Assembly (NCBI GenBank): GCA_021209875.1
Contig: JAGYVD010000003.1
Location: 4,836,001-4,900,000 of the forward strand
Reading direction: 5' to 3'
From: Rosellinia necatrix
Lineage: Eukaryota; Ascomycota; Sordariomycetes; Xylariales; Xylariaceae
DNA length: 64,000 nucleotides
Shown: in pieces, positions 13,731-25,113 of the stretch
Numbering within the stretch: position 1 is the first letter of the stretch
Layout: each line of letters begins with the position of its first letter
The notes under the pieces: model-generated
Told to the model about the DNA's origin: nothing
The model's database searches: none
Seen by the model: the letters and a program-made list of their open reading frames with translations, nothing else
Program-made: the position numbers and the translations under genes

Positions 13731-16700
13731 ATGACAACTCTCCAAAGGCCCTTGGCAGAGGAGGGGACCAGACAATTGATGTTAACCGAAGAGGTCTATC
13801 TCAAATTAGGAGCGAAATCGGGAGCAGATGACGTCTCGGCCCTATCTTCAATATTCTTCAACAAGAGTCCTACCTCTCACCACAATCGGGTTCCTGCTTC
13901 AAGAGAAATGCCAGGACCAGCGGTGGAGGCCGTTGTGAAGGTAGAGGATGCGGAGGCAGAGACGTCGGCAAGCCGTTCTAGGTCGACATTGGGCAAAGAG
14001 GAGAGAACTATGTAAGTCTCTCATATGTACAGATGAGCTATCCACTCACTATAGGAACTTCGAATCTAGTAACGCCACTTCTGATAATAAAACACAATCC
14101 GACAATGCTCGTCCTCTCGCTCCTCATCAAGATAACATTGGGAATTCCTTTGGATCAACTGCATCGCTCTTGTCTAACAATTCTGATGATATGTCTTCAA
14201 CTCCTTCGTCGATCCCATCCTCAAGTAAGGCTACTACGCCAGTTGACGTGGAGCTGGCGAAAGAATTGGGAACGGCGCCTACGACCTCCAATACGACCTC
14301 CAACCAACAACAGTTGTTTGATGTACGACCGCGCGTATCTATACCGACCGATATTTCTCTGCAGGATTACGCCCATCAGTGCATTGCAGCAGCTGAATCG
14401 TCCAGATTAAACCCGTATGCCTTACATCCGGATGAGTATGGTATCCTCAGACAGCACATCAGTCATGTTCAGGTGACTACGTACCTGAATATCCGCAACG
14501 GGATTCTTCGTCTATGGATTAATAACCCGCGTATTGGTGTCGCACGTGATGAGGCCGTTGGGTGTGCTAAAGATCCACGGTGGTATAACGTCGCCAGTGT
14601 GTGCTATGACTGGCTAGTTCGCTCGGGGCATATCAACTTTGGGGCTATCAGAGTCCCGACAGGTCAAAAACGGCGCAAAGAGAGTAAGCAGCCAAACCGT
14701 GCGAAAACAGTGGTTGTGATAGGTGCTGGTATGAGCGGGCTTGGCTGTGCCAGACAACTCGATAGTCTATTCAAGCAATATGCCGACCGCTTCTGCGACT
14801 TGGGGCAAGAACCCCCGCGTGTTATTATTCTCGAGGGCCGAGATCGCCTAGGTGGTCGTGTTTATTCGAGAGCTATTGGTAGCGGGAAGAGTTCTCATAT
14901 AATAGGATTCAAGGGTCAGCGTCACAGTGTTGAATGTGGCGGGATGATTATCACTGGGTTCGAGCGAGGGAATCCTCTGAATATATTAGTGCGTGGACAG
15001 ATGGCTCTACCTTACCATGCTTTGAGGCCCGATGCTATTCTTTATGATACCAACGGCAAGCCGGTGGACGAGGAACGAGATCGAATGGTTGAAAAACTTT
15101 TCAACGACTGCCTAGAACGGGTTTCGGACTACAAGTTTAAGAGCGAGCCGTCCAAGCTTATTGAAGGTAACAAAGATCTAATAGACGAAGGTCGTGATAG
15201 TGCATCAGAAGGCCACAGGTCAATCGCCGATATGGAAGAAGCCACGGCTGCTCTTCCAGAGGCGCCACCAATCTCAAAACAAAGCCTAGGGCCACAAGTC
15301 AGTCTGGTACCTGTTGCTACAGATCGGGCAACTGGACGAACCCATGTCGAGCCAGGCACGCCGGCTATCATGAAAGCTGCATATAAAGCGCGGTTAACAG
15401 GCTGGGCATTAAAGGAAGGCATCACCGAGGATCACGACCTGGAACTAGACACCGCCGCCAAAGCCCCACAGGCTACCCTTGGATCTGTTGTCGACGAAGC
15501 AATCACCCAGTACAAGAACATCGTGGATCTAACGGCACAAGACTTTAGGTTGATGAATTGGCACGTTGCAAATCTCGAATATAGCAATGCTACAAACTAT
15601 CATCAACTGAGCATCGGAGGCTGGGACCTTGATGCAGGAAATGAGTGGGAAGGCAAGCATACCATGGTCGTTGGTGGGTTTCAAAATGTCCCCCTTGGTC
15701 TTGCCATTGCGCCATCACGTCTTGATATTCAAAAAGGCACTGTGGTCAAAAAGATTTCTTATGACGCTGAAGGAGAATCCGGCACCCGTGTTGAATGCGA
15801 AGATGGCTCCGTGATCGAAGCTGACTACGTTGTCGCGACTATTCCACTTGGTGTTTTAAAACATGGAAGCATCGAGTTCCAGCCTCCTCTTCCAACCGAA
15901 AAAGCAGAGGCCATCAGCCGCCTTGGCTTTGGAATATTAAACAAGATCATCCTTGTTTACGACTATGCTTTCTGGGATACAAACGCAGACATCTTTGGCT
16001 GCTTACGGGCACCCCTTTCCCGCCATAGCCTGAAGCAGAGCGAATATACCTCGCAGCGAGGTCGCTGCTTTCAGTGGTTCAATGTGTCAAACACAACCGG
16101 GGTCCCTGTCCTGCTTGCTCTTATGGCAGGAGATGCAGGCTTCGATACTGAGCATTCTAATAACGATGAGCTTGTCGCCGAAGCTACCGAAGTTTTACGT
16201 TGCGTCTTCGGTCACAATGTTCCTCAGCCTGTTCACTCTATCGTCACACGCTGGGGTTCGGACAGGTTTGCGCGTGGGTCATATTCCTCTGCTGGTCCCG
16301 ACATGCGCGTGGATGATTATCAGGTCATGGCTCGGCCAATCGGGAACCTATTCTTTGCAGGAGAACATACTACTAGTACACACCCTGCTACCGTACATGG
16401 CGCATATCTTTCGGGGCTGCGTGCGGCATCAGAAGTTTTTGATGCCATGATTGGGCCCATCCATGTGCCAGTGCCACTTATTCAACCAAAAGAGTCACTG
16501 CTCCCACTCTCAAATAATCTAAAACGCAAAGAGCCCTCGTGGGGGTTATCACCTAAGGCAGCCAAACAAGCTAGAATTGACGCTTATGAACGTGCGTTTG
16601 AGCAAAAAGTCATATCACGGATTGGAGAGCGTCCATGGCGGCCGCCAAAAGCCACGGGCAACACCTACCTGCTTTACAGTAAGGCGAACTATGAGGCTGC

Positions 16701-17046
16701 GCGTATGCAATGTCAAGAGGGCCGACGCGCAGGGAAAGGAAAGCCGTCGCCCAACGAAGTTCGTACAATGACGAGCAAAATGTGGAAAGAGGCAAGTGCC
16801 GAAGACCGGCGTCCTTTTGAGGAACAAGCCACTGAGATGAAGAAACTCTACTACGAGGCAGTCAAGAAATGGGAAGGGAATGTTCAAGACTGGGATCACC
16901 AATACCTTCAAATAAGAGCAGAATACGAGAAGGACCACAAGCTCATCCTTGACGTGGATGAGACGGCAAACAGACGAGAAAGGCGACGTGCCAAAGTGAA
17001 CAGCTATGCAGAAGGCGATGACAGTGATGATGGAGTGGAACAATGA
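13731..17046 (+). CDS. lsd1: Lysine-specific histone demethylase (LSD1/KDM1) with SWIRM, amine oxidase and HMG box
   Basis: FAD-dependent demethylase of mono/dimethyl-lysine on histone H3, in the nucleus. Exons 13731-14011 and 14055-17046 give 1,090 aa. Seen: a disordered Ser-rich N-terminus; SWIRM domain about 193-293 (ALHPDEYGILRQH ... INFGAIRVP); FAD-binding VVVIGAGMSGLGCA near 312-325; a second FAD contact GRDRLGGRVYS; the conserved Lys of LNKIIL (about 724), equivalent to LSD1 Lys661; C-terminal amine-oxidase signature FFAGEHTTSTHPATVHGAYL; and a C-terminal HMG-type box about 950-1040. There is no long Tower-like coiled coil, as known for fungal members. The intron is only 43 nt (GTAAGT...CTATAG); the earlier AG at 14029-14030 leads to an immediate stop. 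It is convergent with ATP3. Confidence 0.95.
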
Positions 17047-18833
17047 GGTTTAGTCGGTGGTTCCGGATACCCGTCCCCTCCGTATATATTCAAAAGGAAA
17101 TGTCCTTTTGACCGCACAACCTTTCAGAGGCTTCCCTATCCGGCAGCTATTGCTGCCTTGGCGCTGTCGGGGAACCTTTTACAGAACAAAGCAGCGTGGC
17201 ATTTGCATGGGCGTATTGGCTGTTTGGTTTGGGTCTACGGCGAGGTCTTTATAGATGCATGAAGGTGTGCAGATTCATACCAACGCGTTCGCATCTCTGC
17301 CAACCTGATGAGTAGCACTTAGTGCATGGCATTTTCAAGGGGGAGAAAAAGCATTGATAGGCGCTACGTCGTTTCGCTTAACGTTTTGTTGCTCGCAACT
17401 CCTGGTCATATTATATCCATCATCTTTTCGAACTGCTAAGTTATAACTTTGTCTAAAGCCTCCTTGTCCATCCTACCTGCTTTGTGTTAAACTATCCGTA
17501 TCCATGTGAGACACGAACACGTCGGTAGAGGTCTGGCTCTGTGAGATCTAACAAGTGATGGATTGTATAGCAGATCAAGGGGCAATTACTAATATTTACT
17601 AATATAGTGACTTGTGAAATTTATGCAGCCTGTAAGATTAATCTGCCGACGACCATACCCCTCAAAACACACATCTTCTAGAGTGAAATAATGTTACCCG
17701 GCCTCAATGGTTCACAATTACAAACTTACTTCATATAGGCAGGATGGCTGTAGACATGGTGGCTTTGGGTTATCAGGAGGCAAACTGTCGCATCTTTTTC
17801 ATTATATGGCTAGGGAATATGGCGTAGCCCCTAGCGAGGCATGGACATGCCCTGATGTTGCGAGACTTGATACCCTGAGTCGTGTTATCTCATCGTATAA
17901 CAATAAACGGGAGCAGAATACCCGGTCGCGGTCACGCATGTATAGAATAACGCAGCCCCAGCGTGGCCTGTGTCATAAATATTCAGTCGTGCGTTTATTC
18001 TCTGCTGACACTCTGTATAGACGACAGGTGAGATCACTCCCTTGTCACCCGCCCCTTTCCCCGAGACCAACGATGGGCGAGTTGACGCTTTTTAGATGCA
18101 TGCAGAATGTTCTAGTAATACTTCCGCATGAAGGACACTACAAGTAGAGATATATTTACATATCTAGCGCAAACGAGAAAAAAAAAAAAACAAAAACAAA
18201 AAACAAAGTGACGTAGGAAATGGTCGAGCTTCTGGGGATGAGATAGGGAGAGGCGCAGGAATTAATGCTCGATGTCTTGCTGCAATGGGATCGCCCTTGC
18301 GTCAATAGTCTTGCCAAACCGGCAACTCTGGAACGAGAAAAGCTACACAATTTCACCATCCCCATTCCTCTATTTCTCAGTCTTGTGAAACAGTTGGGGG
18401 CCCCTGTCTCTTCTGCCTCCTGTTTTGGTTTTCCAGAGTATTTCTTCCACTAGAGAGATCCAGATTCTGTCTTACCCTACTAAATGAAGCAACAGGTGAG
18501 ATGGGATTCGACAGGTGCGTATGCTCAACCCCTATCTTAAAGTAGGTAGGGTAGCTCAAGATGTACACAGAGCGAGAAATTGTCAATTATATGACGCGGA
18601 CTTTCTGGCAAAAGGAGGCGACGTTTTGTGTAAACAGCATTTTGTCCAAAATACAATGAATATAAACACGGCGATAGATATTGTAAACATTGTGGAACTT
18701 GTTTATTGAGGCTTTGATACACAGAGGGTTTGCATGGGGTAACTTTGATACAAAGGGAAGATGCGATATTGACGGATCACCATGCGGCCCCCTTTCCCCA
18801 CCGGTTTTCCTACTCGTCTATAGTTGAACCACA
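17047..18833. other. Convergent 3' spacer LSD1 / ATP3
   Basis: Holds the 3' ends of both genes. An open frame of 146 codons (17707-18147) has no recognisable domain or coding character and is not called. An A-rich run lies at about 18178-18206. Confidence 0.55.
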
Positions 18834-20020
18834 TTACATATCTGCTGAGGCAGTCGCACCGGTAATAATTTCGACCAGTTCGCCGGTAATGACGGCTTGA
18901 CGTGTTCGGTTGAACAAAATCTGGTACTTGTTGATCATCTCACCAGCATTCTTCGAGGCGTTCTGGGATATAATTAGTATAAAATCAAAAAAAAAAAAAC
19001 CACGCACAACTAGGACACTTCATCGGCGTGGAAGTTGTCACTTACATCCATAGCGTTCCGACGGGCAGAAATCTCGCAGGCATGACCCTCGGCGAGAGCC
19101 CAGTAGAGAGAGTTGGCTAGAGCATACTCCCGTAAGTTGGAGAGAAGCTCTTCATCAACCTCAAAAGCCGAGAAGTTGGGAGAATTGGCAATAGCCTCGG
19201 TGGAGAAGGCCTCGATGATGGAGGCTTCGTACGCTGTGGCGTTGATGAATTTGTTGTACACGATCTTGATATCGGAGTACTCGGTGGGGAGCTGGACGAT
19301 CTGGTCGGCGATACCCTGGGCATCGGCGAATGTTGGGACGTCCTTGCCAATGCCGGCGAAGGATAAGGCGATGTTCTTGGGGTTGGTTCGGCTCAGCTGG
19401 GCACGGGACTTCTCGCCGATGAGAACAAGGTCGGCGTTTTGGTTGCCAGGGCCGAGCTGGCGGCGGACAAAGCGCGAGAGACCGGAGTGGACACCGCCAC
19501 AGAGCCCCTTGTCGGAGCTGCAGACGATGTACAGAGTCTTCTTGCCCTCCACCTCGAGGGGCTTCGTCTCGGCGGACACGAAAACCTCCTGCGACGTCTC
19601 GCCGTACTTGCGGGATTCGTTCATGGCTCGTTGGGCACGGGTCAGCTTGGTGGAGGCGACGATCTTCATGGTGTTCGTGATCTTCTCGATATTGCGAATC
19701 GACTTCAGACGGCCTTCGATCTCTCGCAGTGTGGCATAGGTCGCGGCATTTTGGGCGGTGCTGTGGAAGCAGAGTAGTCAGAATCGATGCTCAGAATCAA
19801 TGCTCAGAATCGATGCTCAGGGCCGATGCACGCCGGGGCGGACACGAGGGTTGGCGGCATGTGGACGATATGTGGACGGCCGGGCGGGAATTGCCTCATC
19901 CTCCCCCTCCCTCCCCCCCCGGCCTGGCAGCAGAGAGGCATCATGGGACGCTGACACGTACCGGGCAGGAATAGCCGCAGCTCCGGCTCTCAGAGCCGGT
20001 CGGGCCACTCTCGAAAGCAT
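18834..20020 (-). CDS. atp3: Mitochondrial F1Fo ATP synthase gamma subunit
   Basis: Central stalk subunit that rotates inside the alpha3beta3 head of the mitochondrial ATP synthase. Exons 20020-19962, 19760-19046 and 18962-18834 give 300 aa, the usual length. Seen: an Arg/Ala-rich mitochondrial presequence ([20 protein letters not shown]), the N-terminal helix [23 protein letters not shown], the hallmark [12 protein letters not shown], and the C-terminal helix [19 protein letters not shown] that inserts into the head. The 201-nt first intron separates presequence from mature protein and carries a small tandem repeat; the second (18963-19045) contains a T-rich tract and a CTAAT branch site. 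Divergent from TOP1 across a 2-kb repeat-rich spacer. Confidence 0.96.
19788..19826. repeat. 13-bp tandem repeat in ATP3 intron 1
   Basis: About three copies of CAGAATCGATGCT (one with A for G), followed by a degenerate fourth. Confidence 0.85.
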
Positions 20021-22055
20021 GTTAGAGGCGGAAAAGGGAAAAGGGCCGGACAGAGGAACGGGGGGATGAGCCTCAGACGCCAATGGCTCGTCGATTGCGA
20101 TGCGCTGCGCAATCAATTGGTTAGCTGTTTGATCTTTTACGATCGATCGTGTTAGAGTTGGGTCAGGTCTACCGTCTCTCTACCGTCTCTCTTTGTCTCC
20201 TCTGCAAAGCTGTTTGCTGCTTTGCTCCTTTGGGTCTAGCCCATCTTTGCGGGCCACGGCAAATTATCGGGTTACAGTGGAGCGCACCGTCTGCTGCCAG
20301 CTGTCGGCCCACCAATAAGATCAGGTACAATGTGGAAATAATTACTTATGCAGGTAGGTAGGTAGGCAGTTATTAGTTACCTAGAGTTATCGCCTGTTCC
20401 CTAGTGATTTATTATTAGCTTGAGAACTCTCGTGTAGAACTCTACCTTGGTAAGTAGTTATCAGATTAGGTAGGTAGACCGGGGACATCCATTACTACCT
20501 AGCACCTAGTTACTTTCACCACCGAGCACTGTATGTATGCTGATGGCACGGAGTGGTTGAACCGTTCTACTACGCACCCTACTACGCACCCTAGGTATGT
20601 TGAATACACCTGGACCCGTCCAGCTTTCCCTCTATTTATTCCATATTTCATCTCCGTAGTAGTTTACCTACCTAACTTACCCATACCAAAGTGGCCACGA
20701 CCCAACCTACCTCATGTGACCTTGAATATCGGCCGAACATCCATGCCTACGTACTACCCACGTACCACCTAGACCGTCGGACTGACTACCTACCTATGCA
20801 CTGCAATAGGAAGTGAGCGTTTAAAATAAAGAGCAAGATACAATCAATACCCTAGTTGCCTAGGTAGGCTAGGTACCTTAGCTAGGTAGGTAGTTATGGG
20901 TAGGTTAGGTTAGGTAAGATTTGACAACATACTAAATCTACATACCCTCATTTGCTCATTTGCCCTACCTCCTACCTACCTACCTACCTACACTGCCTAC
21001 CCGCTGCCCACCTGGTACCTACCTACCTAAGCTCACCGAAGGGACATCTAACTTGGCATCAAAGGCGTCTCCTGCCCTACCTGTCTTCGTTATTTGATTC
21101 AACCTTTATCTGTCTCTGCCTCTTACCTACCTACACCTATCCACCCAACATCGACCTGCCTACGTCCCTACAGTACATACTTTTACTTACCCATCCCCTT
21201 TGAGTCATTCCTTCTATTCCATTCATCCCAGCCCAGCGTCCCCACCCACCTACTGCCTACCTTAGTGTAGTCGCCGTACTTACCCTAGAACAAATCAATA
21301 CCTACCTACAGAGAGCTAACCTACCAGCTGGCACCGCTTTTACACACTAAGTATCTAACCCAGGTGACATCGCCAGGCTCGTCCTGCCCGGCCGACCCGT
21401 CCTCCCAACCAAACCAGACAGACTCTGCCAGACAAACAGGCTGCGTGACAACTGTAGCATTCTTTAATTGCCCCCGGCCGTCCCCACTAAACACAGCAAC
21501 CAGCCAACCAAATAGCACCCGTCTCGGTCTCTGGCAGTGTGGCTACATTGTGCCGCTAGTGGGCCAGTCCAGACTGAGTCCTGACTTGTGAAGCCTTCAA
21601 GACCTTGCTTGCCTCCATATCTCCGTATACATACTTACCTACCTAGTTTACCAAGGCCTGCCCACCCGTGCTTTTTTTTTTTTTTCCTTCCTAAATCTCA
21701 CACCCAATCTGCTCGCTCCCTTCTTCCTCTCCCTCGGCTTCCCTTCCCCCTTCCCTCCCTCACCCCCAGGCTGCCTGTCCTCTCCCAGCTCTATAGATCG
21801 GGGTGGTGCACCGCCGTGACGACCACCCTCTGCAGTGCTCTGCCTCTCCCACCCACGCCTACAATCGAACTGCGGCAGTTCGCTCGCCGGCTGAGGCGCA
21901 CCGGCTTCCTTACAGCGCGCATCTCACCCGTCTCACCACCTCCCTTAGGCTCTGCACGTCCGCCTGCACCTCGCTCCTACACTCTTTCCATCCAACAACG
22001 CATCGTGCAACAACGCTATTCTCTCCCTCGTCAACCACTCGTCTACCCGCCCATC
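20021..22055. other. Divergent promoter spacer ATP3 / TOP1
   Basis: Carries TACC/TAGG arrays near 20345-20480, 20855-20925 and 20960-21030 and, toward TOP1, a long C/T-rich leader region (21600-22055). The Pro/Leu-rich frame at 21588-22109 reads through this leader and is not thought to be a protein. Confidence 0.6.
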
Positions 22056-25000
22056 ATGTCTTCCGACGACGATATGCCTCTGGCGCGCACCAATGGCCAT
22101 TGTAAGTAATTCACACCCGTCCACTCTTGCATTGCCGAGGCCCGCCCAACCTCCTTCATCCTATCCTGTATTCACCGCTGGGGTCTTCTCTGCATTGCTA
22201 GTTGCAGCCTGGCTGTGTTGAGTTGGTTTCGCGCTGCAGCTTCGTTCCTTGCATGGAACTAGGGAGGGAGAGAACAGTGGAGATGGAAGGCACTAACACT
22301 AACTTTCTTGTTTCTCTTGTTAGTGTCAGCTGAAAAGATTTCGAGATCTGAAGACAGGGAAATGGACATCGACTCCGATATTGAACTGAAGCCCGCTCCA
22401 TTATCGATTCGACACGGCCCCATCGACAGTGACGACTCTCCACTTGTGAATGGAAAAGGCAAGCGGAAGTCGCGTTCTTCCGTCAGCAACGTTAACTACC
22501 ACGAGCTGGACAGCGACGGTAGACGTTCGGTATGTTTTGCATCAGCCGGATGCGAGCTCTCTACTACTACAACGGGCACTAACTAGGCACTAGACGAAAC
22601 GACAGAGAAAGGCCGTCGTAAACGATTCCGATTCTGACGTGCCTATCAAGAGTAGGGCCAGGCTCCCTCCAGCGGCCGATGAGACGGCCGTGGCGGAGGA
22701 TTCAGATGATGATGTCCCGCTGAATAAAAAGCTCGTTGACAAGCGGAAGTCCATCGAGAAGGCTGCCGAGAAGGAAGCCAAAGCCATACGCGCAAGCGAG
22801 TCCAAAGCGAAGAAGCCAACCCCGAGGAAACCCCTCAAAGAAGAATCCGATTCCGACACTCCCTTGTCCAGTGTCAAGAGCCGAAAACGCCCTGTAAACG
22901 GTACAAATGGAAAGGCCAAGTCGAATGGTGTGAAAAAAGAGGAGTCTGATTCCGACACCCCAATGCGAAAGAAGGTCAAGGTTGCTCCATCCAAGGCCAA
23001 AACCAAGGCGGAGCAGGTACCCTCGGGCAAAAAGGCGCCAGCGAAGAAAGCAAAAAAGGAGCAGAGCGAAGATCCCGCTGATGCGGAAGACGATGAAGAG
23101 GAATACCGCTGGTGGGATCAGGCCAAATTCGATGACAGCGTCAAATGGCAGACGCTTGAGCACAACGGCGTTCTCTTCCCCCCGGAGTACGAACCTCTGC
23201 CTAATGGCGTCAAGCTTGTCTATAACGGGGCACCTGTTAATCTATCCATCGAAGCCGAGGAAGTTGCTGGCTTCTTTGGTGCCATGTTGAACTCGGCGCA
23301 CAACGTCGAGAATCCCGTCTTCCAGAAGAACTTTTTTAACGACTTTAAAGACGTGCTTAAGCGTACAGGCGGAGCCAAGGACAGACAAGGCAACAAGGTG
23401 GATATTAAGGATTTCTCGAAGCTTGACTTCCAGCAGATTTTTGAGTACTACCAAGGCAAAAGCGATAGCAAGAAAGCCCGTTCCAAGGATGAAAAGGCTG
23501 CCGAAAAAGCCGAGAGAGACAAACTCGAGAGTCCATTCATGTACTGCAAGTGGGACGGCCGCAAAGAGAAGGTTGGTAATTTCAGGGTTGAACCGCCTGG
23601 ATTATTCCGTGGCCGCGGTGAACACCCGAAAACCGGCAAGGTCAAGTTAAGGGTTATGCCCGAGCAAATTACCATCAACATTGGCAAGGACGCTCAGGTC
23701 CCTCGGCCCCCGGAAGGCCATAAATGGAAAGCCGTTCAACATGACAACAAGGCGACTTGGTTGGCTATGTGGCAGGAAAATATCAATGGTGCCTACAAGT
23801 ATGTCATGCTTGGCGCGCAAAGTACCGTCAAGGGCCAAGCCGATCTGAAAAAGTTTGAGAAGGCCAGAGAGCTAAAGAAACACATCGGCAAGATACGAAA
23901 AGACTATGAACGAGATCTCAAAGCCGAATCCATGGCCGACCGGCAGCGCGCTACAGCTGTCTATCTCATTGACAGGTTCGCGCTGAGAGCCGGCAATGAG
24001 AAAGATACAGAAAACGAAGCTGAGACAGTTGGCTGTTGTTCCTTGAAATTTGAACACGTCACTCTACGAGAACCTAACACCGTAATATTCGATTTCCTAG
24101 GCAAAGACAGCATCAGGTTCTACGATGAAGTCACTGTTGACCGCCAAGTGTTCAAGAACCTGAGGGTATTCAAGAAGGCGCCCAAGAAGGAGGGTGATGA
24201 CATCTTTGACCGGCTGACTACTTCTCAATTAAATAAGCATCTCTCCAACTACATGCCGGGCCTGACTGCCAAAGTCTTCCGTACCTATAACGCCTCGTTT
24301 ACGATGCAGAGGCTACTAAATGAGATAATGGTTGAAGAGAGGACGGTAGCAGAGCAGCTTAAAGTCTACAACGACTGCAACCGCGAAGTAGCAATCCTGT
24401 GTAATCATAAACGGACGGTCGGCGCCTCACATGAGGCCCAAATGGGGAAGCTTGCCGACCGAATAAAGGGTCTCAAGTACCAGGCGTGGCGTAACAAGCA
24501 GATGATGCTAGACCTAGATTCAAAACTTAAGAAGAAGAAAGGGGCTGCATTCTTTGAACTAGACGAAGACCTCGATGAGGCGTGGATTCTGGAGCACCAG
24601 AACTTCTTGGTCGAGGAGCTACGCACTAAGATCCAGAAGAAATTCGAAAAAGACAACCAAAAGCTACAGGAAGCAGGCGAGAAGATCATGCCCGACAAAG
24701 AGCTGAAGGAGCGGCTCAAGGATGCCGACGAGTTGGCCAAGAAGTTCAAGAAGGAGAACAAATCAAAGAAAGTCGAGGCTGAGGGCAAGGCACCCACCGT
24801 CGAAAAGGTCGAGGCCAATGTGAAGAAGATCGAGGAACGCATTCGTACCGTGGAACTCCAAGCCGCGGATAGAGATGGCAATAAAGAGGTCGCTCTCGGA
24901 ACCTCCAAGATTGTGAGTTCCTGTTACTGCCGAATTTTTGAGTGACGGGGTTGGTTTACTAATGTTTCCTAGAACTACATCGATCCCCGTCTTACCGTCG

Positions 25001-25113
25001 TCTTTGCCAACAAATTCAAGGTTCCCATTGAGAAATTCTTCTCAAAGACTCTTCGTGAAAAATTCAACTGGGCTATCAAGTCGGTTGGCGACGACGATTC
25101 ATGGCAGTTCTAG
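22056..25113 (+). CDS. top1: DNA topoisomerase I (type IB)
   Basis: Relaxes supercoils ahead of replication and transcription forks through a 3'-phosphotyrosyl intermediate. Exons 22056-22101, 22324-22529, 22594-24912 and 24973-25113 give 903 aa. Seen: a long charged N-terminus with repeated SDSD/DSDDDVP acidic patches and Lys-rich NLS-like runs (about 1-230); core domain from [22 protein letters not shown]; conserved [20 protein letters not shown] and [13 protein letters not shown]; a coiled-coil linker rich in Lys/Glu; and the last exon with the active-site SKINYIDPR, catalytic Tyr859 lying just after the final intron junction. The last intron is GTGAGT...CCTAG. Full-length and intact. Confidence 0.97.

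Noticed and set aside
17707..18147. 146-codon frame between LSD1 and ATP3
   Set aside because: No domain, no hydrophobic or repeat pattern, and it lies in a convergent 3' region.
21588..22109. 173-codon Pro/Leu/Ser-rich frame before TOP1
   Set aside because: Reads through a C/T-rich leader and overlaps the true TOP1 start in another frame.
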